DNA of 64,000 nucleotides. Origin: Frateuria_A sp051900425 (GTDB taxonomy: Bacteria > Pseudomonadota > Gammaproteobacteria > Xanthomonadales > Rhodanobacteraceae). The notes beneath the pieces were generated by a model that saw nothing but the letters and a program-made list of their open reading frames with translations, was not told the origin of the DNA and made no database searches. Made by a program: the position numbers and the translations under genes. Below, piece by piece: positions 23,179-31,589 of this stretch (positions within the stretch are counted from its first letter, which is position 1; the number at the start of each line of letters is the position of its first letter). The stretch is taken from the NCBI RefSeq assembly GCF_051900425.1, contig NZ_JBHZGK010000008.1:113527-177526 (forward strand), written 5' to 3'.

Positions 23179-24027
23179 TCAGGCGGCGACCGCGCGGCGC
23201 CACCGTCGCGCGGCCTGCCAGGCGGCCCATGTCGTCGCCAGGCCGCCGGAGGGACGGGCGCGCTGCAGGGCCTGCAACGGTTCGTCGGCGCCGGCCGCGT
23301 GCCGTACCAGGCGCTCGCCCTCGCGTGACTCGATCGCGCGGAACACGCTGAGCGGCCCAGGCAATCGCGAGGTTTCGCGCCAGGCGGCAGTGAGTTCCCC
23401 CAACTGGTCGCGTACGGCCGCGTTGCGCGCGGTGCCGGCGCGACGCAACTGGTCGCGGCTCAGGCCGTGACGCGCCAGCGACGCCATCGGCAGGGGTAGT
23501 CGGTCGCGTTCGGCATCGTCATCCAGGCGGCGCAGCGCGTGCAGCAGGTGGCCCAGCGCGGCAAGCCGCGCCGCGCGCTCCGGCGAAGCGGCCTCGCCAA
23601 ACCACCAGGCCGTCTCCAGCGCCGCCAGCGCGCCATGCAGTTGCGAAGCGGCCGCCAGCTGGGCGGTGAAGTCGGCCGCCGTGCCCTCCTCGAGCTGGGC
23701 CATTGCCGCCAGCACCGGAGCCAGCCAGCGTTCGCTGCCCATGCGCGTGGCACGGTCGTCGTCGAACAGCACCTGGGTCAGCGGATGGCGCCCGCCGGTT
23801 TCCGCGGCGTGGGCCAGTTCCTCCGCCCACCAGTTGAGCTTGGTGGCGGCCACGTGCGGCTCGCGGATGCCGTAGGCGGCCGCGAGCAGCTCCTGCTCCA
23901 GCGCGGCCAGCGCGATATGGCCAGGGTGGCGCGCGGGATCGACGAAGGCCAGCGCCACGCGTTGCGCCGGCTGCGCGGCAAGCCATTTGTCCACGTAGCT
24001 CTGCAGGGCGTCGTGGCTGGCGTCCAT
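23179..24027 (-). CDS. Squalene/phytoene synthase-like protein
   Basis: The 282-residue all-helical protein belongs to the trans-isoprenyl diphosphate synthase fold: AFVDPARHPGHIALAALEQELLAAAYGIREPHVAATKLNWWAEEL resembles the first half of phytoene-synthase-like proteins, and RRLDDDAERDRLPLP holds an acidic DDD cluster. The usual first DxxxD motif is not clear (KLNWWAEEL stands in its place), so it may be a non-catalytic relative, comparable to the NDUFAF6-type proteins. Its start overlaps the gph stop (TGATG), so it is cotranslated with gph and ubiG. The function is uncertain. Confidence 0.75.
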   Translation of the reverse strand: MDASHDALQSYVDKWLAAQPAQRVALAFVDPARHPGHIALAALEQELLAAAYGIREPHVAATKLNWWAEELAHAAETGGRHPLTQVLFDDDRATRMGSERWLAPVLAAMAQLEEGTAADFTAQLAAASQLHGALAALETAWWFGEAASPERAARLAALGHLLHALRRLDDDAERDRLPLPMASLARHGLSRDQLRRAGTARNAAVRDQLGELTAAWRETSRLPGPLSVFRAIESREGERLVRHAAGADEPLQALQRARPSGGLATTWAAWQAARRWRRAVAA

Positions 24028-24707
24028 CACGCCACCGCCTGGCCGCGGCGCAGCCAAAGGGCGAACTGCGCGGGCGTGTCCAGCACGGCGTCGGCGTTCC
24101 ATTCGCGCGGATCGCCGCCGTCGAGGTAACCCCAGGCCACCGCGACGGTGTAGAGCCCGGCGGCGGCACCGGCCATGACGTCGCGGCGGTCGTCGCCGAC
24201 GAACAGGCTGCGCGCCGGATCGATGCCCGCGCGCGCGCAGGCCAGGCGCACGGGCGCCGGGTCGGGCTTCTTCACCGGCAGGGTGTCGCCACTGACCACC
24301 GCCGCCGCGCGGCCGTCCCAGCCGATCCGCCTGAGCAGTTCATTGGTGAGGAACCCGGCCTTGTTGGTGACGATGCCCCAGCGCACGCCGGCGGCGTCGA
24401 GTTGGGCAAGCATCGGCTCGATGCCTTCGAACGGGTGCGTGGCCTGGCCCATGACTTCTTCGTACAGCGCCAGGTAGCGCTCCACGCGCGCCTCCACCGC
24501 GGGCTCGCCCAGGTGCCCGAAAGCGCAGCGCAATACCGCCCGCGCGCCACGCGAGACCACCTCGCGCACCGGCCCGTAGGGCGGCACCGGCGTGCCCTCT
24601 TCCCCGCACTGGCGCTCGAGCGCGGCGTAGAGGTCCGGAGCGCTGTCGAGCAGCGTGCCGTCGAGGTCGAACAGCACGCCCTCGATGATGTTCGGCAGCG
24701 GCTTCAT
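24027..24707 (-). CDS. gph: Phosphoglycolate phosphatase (HAD family)
   Basis: The 226-residue HAD hydrolase shows motif I GVLFDLDGTLLDSAPDL (nucleophile Asp and acid/base Asp), motif II GIVTNKAG (Thr), the motif III Lys in PVKKPDP, and motif IV SLFVGDDRRDVMAG. Gph removes the phosphate of 2-phosphoglycolate formed during DNA end repair. The ATG overlaps the ubiG stop (ATGA). The ubiG-gph pairing is widespread in Gammaproteobacteria. The enzyme could act on other phosphate esters such as N-acetylmuramate 6-phosphate. Confidence 0.9.
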   Translation of the reverse strand: MKPLPNIIEGVLFDLDGTLLDSAPDLYAALERQCGEEGTPVPPYGPVREVVSRGARAVLRCAFGHLGEPAVEARVERYLALYEEVMGQATHPFEGIEPMLAQLDAAGVRWGIVTNKAGFLTNELLRRIGWDGRAAAVVSGDTLPVKKPDPAPVRLACARAGIDPARSLFVGDDRRDVMAGAAAGLYTVAVAWGYLDGGDPREWNADAVLDTPAQFALWLRRGQAVA

Positions 24708-25414
24708 GCCGGCCTGCGCGCGCACAACAGGTAGTTGACCGCGGTAATGCGGCTCAACGAGGCCTTGCGCGTGAGCGGGTTGTAGGCCAGGCCGGAAACG
24801 TCCTCCAGCTCCAGCCCGGCGTGGCGCAGCAGGCGGCCCAGCTCGGAGGGCTTGAGGAATTGCGCGTAGTGATGGGTGCCGCGCGGCAGCAGGCGCATCA
24901 CGTACTCCGCGCCGAGGATCGCCGCGCCGAACGCGGCCGGGGTGCGGTTGAGGGTGGACATGAACAGGCGCGCGCCGGGCTTGAGCATCGCGGCCAGGTC
25001 GTTCACCAGCGCGACCGGGTCGGGCACGTGCTCGATCAGCTCCATGCAGCAGACCGCGTCGAAGCTTTCCGGCTCGCTGGCGGCGAGTGCGGCGGAGGAT
25101 TGCACGCGGTAGTCGACCTGGAACCCGGACTCGAACAAGTGCAGCTTCGCGACCTCGATGACTTTCTCGCCCAGGTCGATGCCGGTGACCCTCGCGCCAT
25201 GGCGGGCCAGCGCCTCGCTGAGCAGGCCGCCACCGCAGCCGACGTCGGCCACCTTCGCGTCGCGCAGGTCCACGCGGGCAGCGACGTAGGCGGCGCGCAC
25301 GGGATTGAGGTCGTGCAGCGGGCGGGATTCGCCGTCGGGATCCCACCAGCGCGCGGCCAGCTTGTCGAAGCGGGCGATTTCGTCGCGGCTGACGTTGGTG
25401 GTGGTTTCGCTCAT
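24704..25414 (-). CDS. ubiG: Bifunctional 3-demethylubiquinone / 2-polyprenyl-6-hydroxyphenol methyltransferase
   Basis: The 236-residue protein has ARFDKLAARWWDPDGESRPLHDLNPVRAAYV, the UbiG signature, at its start; SAM motif I VADVGCGGGLLSEALARHGA near residue 55; and VCCMELIEHVPDP and STLNRTPAAFGAAILGAEYV later. It performs both O-methylations of ubiquinone synthesis. The ATG at 25414 was chosen as it gives the family N-terminus; the AAGGA upstream is modest. The frame is open for 29 more residues without family likeness. Confidence 0.95.
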   Translation of the reverse strand: MSETTTNVSRDEIARFDKLAARWWDPDGESRPLHDLNPVRAAYVAARVDLRDAKVADVGCGGGLLSEALARHGARVTGIDLGEKVIEVAKLHLFESGFQVDYRVQSSAALAASEPESFDAVCCMELIEHVPDPVALVNDLAAMLKPGARLFMSTLNRTPAAFGAAILGAEYVMRLLPRGTHHYAQFLKPSELGRLLRHAGLELEDVSGLAYNPLTRKASLSRITAVNYLLCARRPA

Positions 25415-25464
25415 CGGAAAAGGTCCTTCGATTTCGCTTCGCTCGGGACGCACGCGCGCCAAGG

Positions 25465-25719
25465 CTAGTGGGCCTGCCATTCGTACACCGTCACTTCCCA
25501 ACCGCCGCTGACGTGTGTCGGGTCGCGGTGGGCGATGGCCTGCGCCTCGGCCAGGTCCGTCGCGCGCAGCAGGTAGGCGCCGCCGGACTTGTCGCCGAAC
25601 GGGCCCGAGCGCTCCACGCGGCCTTGCGTGCGCAGTTCGTCGAGAAAGCGCTGGTGCGCCGGCACCACCGCCGGGTCGAACTGCGGGCGGCGCATGACCA
25701 TGACGAGATAGAGGTTCAC
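25465..25719 (-). CDS. YciI-family protein
   Basis: The 84-residue protein has the ferredoxin-like YciI pattern: MNLYLVMVMRRPQFDP, AHQRFLDELRTQGRVERSGPF with the conserved His and Arg, GGAYLLRATDLAEAQAIAHRDP with the Asp, and a C-terminal WEVTVYEWQ. Family members may be small dechlorinase-like or muconolactone-isomerase-like enzymes; no reaction is established for this type. It is 9 nt from the mtaD stop and thus in the same transcription unit. Confidence 0.85.
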   Translation of the reverse strand: MNLYLVMVMRRPQFDPAVVPAHQRFLDELRTQGRVERSGPFGDKSGGAYLLRATDLAEAQAIAHRDPTHVSGGWEVTVYEWQAH

Positions 25720-25728
25720 GCGGGCTCC

Positions 25729-27060
25729 TTACGAAAACGCGGCGATGCGCTCGCGCCAGGCATGTGCCTTGGCCAGGATCGCCGCCGGATCGAGGTCGAC
25801 CAGTTCACGCGCCGCCAGCTTGCGGCGCCCGGCGATCCACACGTCGGTCACCTGGTGGCGCCCGGCGGCATAGGCCAGCTGCGAGGCGACGTGGAACAGC
25901 GGCTGCGTCTCGATGTCGCTCAGCCGCACGGCAGCGAGATCGGCCTGCTTGCCCGGCTCGATCGAGCCGATGCGGGCATCCAGGCCCATGGCCTTGGCGC
26001 CATTGAGCGTGGCCGCACGCAGAGCGTATGCCGCATCGAATGCCGCTGCGTCGGAGGCGACCGCCTTGGCGAGCAGCGCCGCGGTACGCATCTCGCCGAC
26101 CATGTCCAGGTCGTTGTTCGAGGCACAGCCGTCGGTGCCGATTGCCACGTTGACGCCAGCGCGGCGCAGTTTCTCCGCCGGACAGAAGCCGGAGGCGAGC
26201 TTGAGGTTGGACTCGGGGCAATGCACCACCGATACGCCCGCTTCCGCGCAGGCGGCGATCTCGCCCTCGGTGAGCTGGGTCATGTGCACGGCGATCAGGC
26301 GATCGTTGACCAGGCCCAGCTTCTGCAGGCGCTGGAACGGGCGCAGGCCGGATTTCTTCTTCTCTTCCTCGACCTCGTGCGCGGTCTCGTGCAGGTGCAA
26401 GTGGACGGGGATATCGAGCTGGTCGGCCAGCACGCGGATGCGCTCGAAACTCCCGTCCGACACCGTATAAGGCGCATGCGGGGCGAATGCCGTACCGACC
26501 AGCCCGTCGGCCCGGAAGCTGTCGTGCACTTCGCCGGCACGCTCGAAATATTCGTCCTGGCTCTTGGCCCAGGCGGTCGGGAACTCGATCACCGGCAGGC
26601 CGACCACGGCGCGGAAACCCAGCCGCCGGTAGGTCGCGCCGATCACGTCGGGGAAGAAGTAGTTCTCGTTGGCGCAGGTCGTGCCCCCGCGCAGCATCTC
26701 GGCGACCGCCAGTTCCACGCCGTCGCGCACGAACTCCGGCCCGATCACCTTCGCCTCGGCCGGCCAGATGTGCTGCTGAAGCCAGGTCATCAGCGGCAGG
26801 TCGTCGGCCAGCCCGCGCAGCAGCGTCATGGGGTTGTGCGTGTGGCTGTTGACCAGGCCGGGGATCAGCGCGTGCTCGGAAAGCTCCACCCGCTCGCGTG
26901 GCATGTACAGGTCGCGGGCTTCCGCGATCGGCAGCACCGCCTTGATCTGACCACCGTGGATAGCCACCGCGTGGTGCTCCAGCACGACCGCATGCGGCTC
27001 GACGGGAACCACCCAGCGGGCTTCGATGAGGAGGTCGATCTCGGTGGTGGCTTCAGTCAT
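25729..27060 (-). CDS. mtaD: 5-methylthioadenosine / S-adenosylhomocysteine deaminase (MtaD/TrzA type)
   Basis: The 443-residue amidohydrolase has the metal site GLVNSHTHNPMTLLRG, HLHLHETAHEVEEE, AVHMTQL, VVHCPESNLKLASG and GTDGCASNNDLDMVGEMR, all in the family order. These deaminases remove the amino group of methylthioadenosine or S-adenosylhomocysteine and are part of methylthio salvage. Other members act on triazines or guanine, so substrate is predicted from the overall pattern with HNPMTLLRGLADDLPLMTWL, which is typical of MtaD. It lies downstream of efp on the same strand but is separated from it by a terminator. Confidence 0.88.
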   Translation of the reverse strand: MTEATTEIDLLIEARWVVPVEPHAVVLEHHAVAIHGGQIKAVLPIAEARDLYMPRERVELSEHALIPGLVNSHTHNPMTLLRGLADDLPLMTWLQQHIWPAEAKVIGPEFVRDGVELAVAEMLRGGTTCANENYFFPDVIGATYRRLGFRAVVGLPVIEFPTAWAKSQDEYFERAGEVHDSFRADGLVGTAFAPHAPYTVSDGSFERIRVLADQLDIPVHLHLHETAHEVEEEKKKSGLRPFQRLQKLGLVNDRLIAVHMTQLTEGEIAACAEAGVSVVHCPESNLKLASGFCPAEKLRRAGVNVAIGTDGCASNNDLDMVGEMRTAALLAKAVASDAAAFDAAYALRAATLNGAKAMGLDARIGSIEPGKQADLAAVRLSDIETQPLFHVASQLAYAAGRHQVTDVWIAGRRKLAARELVDLDPAAILAKAHAWRERIAAFS

Positions 27061-27082
27061 CGCGGTCTCGTGTGGCGGTGGA

Positions 27083-27117
27083 ACGAAAACGGCACGGCGC
27101 CTGCGCTGCCGTGCCGT
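27083..27117 (-). terminator. Intrinsic terminator after efp
   Basis: On the minus strand the stem ACGGCACGGC / GCCGTGCCGT (10 bp) has a 9-nt loop and is followed by TTTTCGTT. It begins 20 nt after the efp stop and lies just before mtaD, so mtaD likely has its own promoter or depends on read-through. Confidence 0.85.
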
Positions 27118-27137
27118 CGGGCTTGCTGCAGCGGCGC

Positions 27138-27707
27138 TTACTTGCCGACGCGGCTGACGTACTCGCCGGTGCGGGTGTCGACCTTGATCACCTCGTCGGT
27201 GCCCACGAACAGCGGCACGCGCACCACGGCGCCGGTTTCCAGCGTGGCCGGCTTGCCGCCGCCGCCGGAGGTGTCGCCACGGACGCCCGGATCGGTCTCG
27301 GTGATCTTCAGCTCGACGAAGTTCGGCGCCTGCACGGTGATGATCTCGCCGTTGAACAGCGTCACCACGCACTCTTCCTCGCCCTTGAGCCACTTCGCGG
27401 CATCGCCCACGCCCGCCTTCGTGGCCTGGTGCTGCTCGAAGGTTTCCTGCTGCATGAAGTGCCAGAACTCGCCGTCGGAGTAGAGGAACTGCATGTCGGT
27501 ATCGGTGACGTCGGCGACCTCGAACGAGTCGGACGACTTCATGGTCTGCTCGGTGGTGCGGCCCGTCTTCAGGTTGCGGATGAAGATGCGGGTGAACGCC
27601 TGGCCCTTGCCGGGCTTGATGAAGTCGGCGTCGGTGATGACCCACGGGTCGTTGTTGTGAAGGATCTTCATACCCTTCTTGACGTCGTTGAGACCGGCGG
27701 TCGCCAT
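27138..27707 (-). CDS. efp: Elongation factor P
   Basis: The 189-residue protein has three beta-barrel domains. The modified lysine is in ADFIKPGKGQAFTRI, with the lysine before GQA at the tip of domain I, the type that receives beta-lysine through EpmA and EpmB. EF-P relieves ribosome stalling at polyproline. The C-terminal region PLFVGTDEVIKVDTRTGEYVSRV is typical. It is divergent from epmB, the aminomutase for its modification, with 87 nt between the two starts. Confidence 0.98.
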   Translation of the reverse strand: MATAGLNDVKKGMKILHNNDPWVITDADFIKPGKGQAFTRIFIRNLKTGRTTEQTMKSSDSFEVADVTDTDMQFLYSDGEFWHFMQQETFEQHQATKAGVGDAAKWLKGEEECVVTLFNGEIITVQAPNFVELKITETDPGVRGDTSGGGGKPATLETGAVVRVPLFVGTDEVIKVDTRTGEYVSRVGK

Positions 27708-27794
27708 GCGCTTTCTGCTCCAGAGGTAAACACCGCCGTTCCGGCGGCTAAAATAGGGGTTTGCACGGGCCCGAAGCCCGCCTCAAGGCCCACC

Positions 27795-28805
27795 ATGATA
27801 ACCGCAAGCCCCGCCGCCCGCCTATCGCCGACCCTGCCCGACTGGCGCGAGCTGTGGCGGAACGCGATCACCGACGCCGGCGAGTTGCTCGATGCCGTGG
27901 GACTCGCGCACCTGGCCGATCGGCTGCCGCCGGCCGATGCCGGCTTCGCGCTGCGGGTGCCGCGGGGTTTCGTGGCGCGCATGCGCCCGGGTGATGCTCG
28001 CGACCCGTTGCTGCTGCAGGTGCTGCCGCAACTGGCCGAACTGGACTATGTGGCCGGTTTCGTCGCCGATGCCGTGGGCGACCTGGCCGCGCGCGAGGCG
28101 CAGGGCGTGCTGCACAAGTACCACGGCCGCGCGCTGCTGATCGCCAGCGGCAGTTGCGCGATCAACTGCCGCTACTGCTTCCGGCGGCACTTCCCCTACG
28201 GCGAAGAGATCGCCGCGGCCGGGCAATGGAAGCAGGCGCTGGCCCATCTGAAGGCCGACCCGTCGATCAGTGAGCTGATCCTGTCCGGCGGCGACCCGCT
28301 CGCCCTGGCGACCTCGAAGCTGGAAGAGCTCGGCCGTGGGCTGGCCAACCTGCCGCAGGTGACCCGCCTGCGCATCCACACCCGCCTGCCGGTGGTGCTG
28401 CCCGAGCGCATCGACGGGCCATTCCTGGCCTGGCTGGAAGCTTTGCCGCTGCAGAAGGTCGTGGTGCTGCACGCCAACCATGCCAACGAGTTCGACGCCG
28501 GCGTGGACGCCGCCTGCGCGGCCTTGCGCCAGGCCGGCGCCACGCTGCTAAACCAGTCGGTGCTGCTGCGCGGGATCAATGACGAGGCCGACACGCTGGC
28601 AGCGCTGTCCGAGCGACTGTTCGCCGCCGGCGTGCTGCCCTACTACCTGCATCAGCTCGACCGCGTGCAGGGCGCGGCCCATTTCGAAGTGGACGATGCG
28701 CGCGCCCTGGCCCTGGTCGAGGACCTGCGCCAGCACCTCCCCGGCTACCTGGTACCTCGGCTGGTGCGCGAGGTCGCCGGGGACGCTTCCAAGCGCCCGC
28801 TGTGA
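27795..28805 (+). CDS. epmB: EF-P beta-lysylation protein EpmB (L-lysine 2,3-aminomutase-like)
   Basis: The 336-residue radical SAM protein has the cluster motif SCAINCRYCFRRHFPY (C-x3-C-x2-C near residue 120), ELILSGGDPLALATSKL, and the PLP lysine region near the C-terminus (YYLHQLDRVQGAAHF). It converts alpha-lysine to beta-lysine for EF-P. It is shorter than catabolic lysine 2,3-aminomutases (about 415), as expected for EpmB. The divergent position next to efp makes the assignment firm. Confidence 0.95.
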   Translation: MITASPAARLSPTLPDWRELWRNAITDAGELLDAVGLAHLADRLPPADAGFALRVPRGFVARMRPGDARDPLLLQVLPQLAELDYVAGFVADAVGDLAAREAQGVLHKYHGRALLIASGSCAINCRYCFRRHFPYGEEIAAAGQWKQALAHLKADPSISELILSGGDPLALATSKLEELGRGLANLPQVTRLRIHTRLPVVLPERIDGPFLAWLEALPLQKVVVLHANHANEFDAGVDAACAALRQAGATLLNQSVLLRGINDEADTLAALSERLFAAGVLPYYLHQLDRVQGAAHFEVDDARALALVEDLRQHLPGYLVPRLVREVAGDASKRPL

Positions 28806-28982
28806 CAATGCGAGCCGCCGGATGAGGCGGGCGTTGCCTTTGTGCGACTTGCCGCTGGCGCTCCCGGGGGGAATCCGTTACAAACCGTGGATGGAAGGTG
28901 AACGGCTGGAACCGGCTCGCCTTCCGGTCGCGGCGAGGGGCGCCAGCGATCCGGCCGATCCACGGGCAGCCGCCAGGGCTCA

Positions 28983-31022
28983 ATGAAAAAAGACTCCGTC
29001 ATCAAGATCCTCTTCGTCGAAAAATCGGTCGAGGATGCCGAACAGATCATCAGCCTGCTGCGCAACGCCGGCATCGCGGTCCGCCCGGCGCGGGCGACCC
29101 AGGCCGACCAGGTGCAGGCGGCACTGGACGAGCTGGAGCCGGACATTGTGCTGTTCGATCCCGCCGCCGGCCTGGAGCTGCGCGAGGTCGCCCACCTGCT
29201 GGACGCGCACGGCCGCGACGTGGCACTGCTGGCGCTGGTCAACCAGCTCGACACCCATAGCGTGGCCGAGATGTTCGCCGGCGGCGTGCGCGGCACCGCG
29301 CTGCGCACCCAGCCCAAGCAGCTGATCGCGGTGCTGCAGCGCGAGTTCGAGTCGCTGCACACACGCCGCCAGGTACGCCTGCTGGAAGCCGCGCTGCGCG
29401 AGTCCGAGCGCCGTTGCGACGCCCTGCTCGACTCCTCCACCGACCCCATTGCCTACGTGCACGAAGGCATGCACGTGCGCGCCAACCGCGCCTACCTTGA
29501 AACCTTCGGCTACGAGGAATTCGACGACCTGCTCGGGCTGCCGGTGCTGGACATGATCGGCACCGCCGACGCCGAAGCGTTCAAGAACCTGCTGCGCGCC
29601 CACTCCCGCAAGGAAAAGGCGGCCAACCAGGTGGAGCTGCAGGCGCGTCGCGCCGACGCCAGCACCTTCAAGGCCACGGTCGAGTTCGCCGGCGCCACCT
29701 TCGAGGGCGAACCCTGCCTGCAGATCGTGTTCCGCCGCCAGCAGGTCGACCCGGCGCTGATCGAACAACTGCAGCGCGACCCGGTCACCGGCCTGTTCAA
29801 TCGCGCCCGCACGCTCGAGACCATCGACGAATCCGTGGCCGCCGCGGCCAAGGGCAAGAAGGGCCAGACCCTGCTGCTGATCGAACCGGACAACTGGCAG
29901 ACCATCGTCGCCGGCATCGGCCTGGGCCAGGCCGATGAGCTGCTGGCGGCGTTCGCGGGCCGCATCAGCGCATTGCTGGGCGAGTCCGACATGGCCGGCC
30001 TGCTGGCCGAGCACACCATCGGCGTGATGCTCGATTCGCGCAGCGACGAGTCGATCAAGCAGTGGATCGACGGCGTGCTGCAGTCCATCGCCAGCGACAT
30101 CTTCGATGCCGGCACCCGTTCCATTACGGTCACCGCCAGCATCGGCGGCAGCCTGCTGGGCGAGAAGAACGCCAACGCCGAGCTGCTGCTCAACCAGGCC
30201 AGCCAGGCGCTGCGCAACGCGCAGAGCCAGGGCGGCGGTCGCAGCGAGCTGCACGACCCGGCCGCCCGCGAGAAGGCCGAGGAAGAGCGGGAGCGTTACT
30301 GGCTGCAGCTGCTCAAGCAGGCGCTGGAGCAGGACAATTTCGTGCTCTACCACCAGCACACGATCAGCCTGCAGGACGCCGAGGGCGAATATTCCGAGGT
30401 GCTGCTGCGCATGAACGGTCCGCAGGGCGAGGTGCTGCCCGGCTTCTTCATGCCGATCGCCGAAAAACACGGCCTGACTCCGGCAATCGACCGCTGGGTG
30501 CTCAACCGCGCGATAGAAATGCTCAAGGCGCGCGACGGCCAGGGCGTGCAGACCACGTTTTTCGTCAAGCTCACGGCGCAGTCGATGCAGGAGGCCGCGT
30601 TCCTGCCCTGGCTGGAAGACCGGCTCAAGCGCGCCGGGCTGCGCCAGGGCCAGATCGTGCTGGAGATGACCGAGAGCAAGGTGGTGACGCTGCTGCGCCC
30701 GGCGCAGGAGTTCATCACCCGCTGGAAGAAGATGGGCGGGCGCTTCGCGCTGGAGCAGTTCGGCTCGGGCCTCAATTCGTTCCAGCTGCTGACCCACATC
30801 GACGCCGACTACCTGAAGATCGACCGTACGTACATGAACCAGCTGCCGCAGCATCCGGAGAACCAGAAGAAGATCGGGGAGATCTGCGTGCAGGCCCACG
30901 AGATGAAGCGACTGACCGTGGCCGAGTGGGTCGAGGATGCAACCAGCACCTCGCTGCTGTTCGCCTGCGGCGTGGATTTCGTGCAGGGCAACTTCCTGCA
31001 GGAACCGCAGCGGTTGATGTAG
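28983..31022 (+). CDS. fimX: FimX-type c-di-GMP effector (REC-PAS-degenerate GGDEF-degenerate EAL)
   Basis: The 679-residue protein has, in order: a receiver-like domain (about 8-125) whose phosphoacceptor region reads DIVLFDPAAG; a PAS domain (about 145-255) with AYVHEGMHVRANRAYLETFGYEEFDDLLG; a GGDEF domain (about 265-420) whose active site is replaced by LAEHT near residue 340; and an EAL domain (about 430-679) whose signature reads SEVLLRM (E-V-L) near residue 470. Loss of both catalytic motifs is the hallmark of FimX, which binds c-di-GMP in the EAL domain and, in Xanthomonas, contacts a PilZ protein and PilB to drive type IV pili. It stands alone, ending in a bidirectional terminator. 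Confidence 0.88.
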   Translation: MKKDSVIKILFVEKSVEDAEQIISLLRNAGIAVRPARATQADQVQAALDELEPDIVLFDPAAGLELREVAHLLDAHGRDVALLALVNQLDTHSVAEMFAGGVRGTALRTQPKQLIAVLQREFESLHTRRQVRLLEAALRESERRCDALLDSSTDPIAYVHEGMHVRANRAYLETFGYEEFDDLLGLPVLDMIGTADAEAFKNLLRAHSRKEKAANQVELQARRADASTFKATVEFAGATFEGEPCLQIVFRRQQVDPALIEQLQRDPVTGLFNRARTLETIDESVAAAAKGKKGQTLLLIEPDNWQTIVAGIGLGQADELLAAFAGRISALLGESDMAGLLAEHTIGVMLDSRSDESIKQWIDGVLQSIASDIFDAGTRSITVTASIGGSLLGEKNANAELLLNQASQALRNAQSQGGGRSELHDPAAREKAEEERERYWLQLLKQALEQDNFVLYHQHTISLQDAEGEYSEVLLRMNGPQGEVLPGFFMPIAEKHGLTPAIDRWVLNRAIEMLKARDGQGVQTTFFVKLTAQSMQEAAFLPWLEDRLKRAGLRQGQIVLEMTESKVVTLLRPAQEFITRWKKMGGRFALEQFGSGLNSFQLLTHIDADYLKIDRTYMNQLPQHPENQKKIGEICVQAHEMKRLTVAEWVEDATSTSLLFACGVDFVQGNFLQEPQRLM

Positions 31023-31111
31023 CCCCGGCCGGGCTGGACCTGTGCCGGCCCGCTGCAGGGCGGTCGCGCACAGGATGTGCCCCCTGCAGGCCCCGACTTT
31101 CCGGCGCGCAA

Positions 31112-31149
31112 CGAAAAACCCCCGCGGATTGCTCCGCGGGGGTTTTTCG
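31112..31149. terminator. Bidirectional terminator between fimX and rplS
   Basis: The stem CGAAAAACCCCCGCGGA / TCCGCGGGGGTTTTTCG is 17 bp with a 4-nt loop TTGC. A T run is present at the 3' side on both strands. It lies 89 nt after fimX (plus) and 19 nt after rplS (minus) and serves both. Confidence 0.92.
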
Positions 31150-31168
31150 TGGATCGCTATGCCGGCGC

Positions 31169-31564
31169 TTACTCGGCGGCAGCAGCGGCCTTGGCGGCAG
31201 CCTTGGCAGCCGACACGGCGGCGATGTCTTCCTTGATGCGGGCAGCCTTGCCTTCCAGGCCGCGCAGGAAGTACAGCTTGGCGCCGCGCACCTTGCCCTT
31301 GCGCTTGACCTGCACCGAATCGATCGCCGGGCTGTGCGCCTGGAACACGCGCTCCACGCCGGTGCCGTGCGAGATCTTGCGCACGGTGAAGGCCGAATGC
31401 AGGCCGCGGCTGCGCTTGGCGATGACGATGCCCTCGAAGGCCTGCACGCGCTCGCGGTTGCCTTCCTTCACCTTGACGTTGACCACCACGGTGTCGCCGG
31501 GGCCGAATTCCGGCAGCTGGCGGGTGATCTGCTCGGCTTCGAACTGTTCGATGATCTTGTTCAT
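31169..31564 (-). CDS. rplS: 50S ribosomal protein L19
   Basis: The 131-residue protein begins MNKIIEQFEAEQITRQLPEFGPGDTVVVNVKVKEGNRERVQAFEGIVIAKR, the standard L19 pattern, followed by RSRGLHSAFTVRKISHGTGVERVFQAHSP. The C-terminal tail is Ala/Lys-rich and about 15 residues longer than in E. coli, as usual in this order. It is the last gene of the rpsP-rimM-trmD-rplS operon; the ATG at 31564 follows AGGTG. Confidence 0.98.
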   Translation of the reverse strand: MNKIIEQFEAEQITRQLPEFGPGDTVVVNVKVKEGNRERVQAFEGIVIAKRSRGLHSAFTVRKISHGTGVERVFQAHSPAIDSVQVKRKGKVRGAKLYFLRGLEGKAARIKEDIAAVSAAKAAAKAAAAAE

Positions 31565-31589
31565 GGCAACACCTGATTGAAATTTGCAA

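Noticed and set aside
23055..23180. Search for a Zur box upstream of folE2
   Set aside because: No AT-rich palindrome of the known Zur type is present; the region is uniformly G+C-rich.
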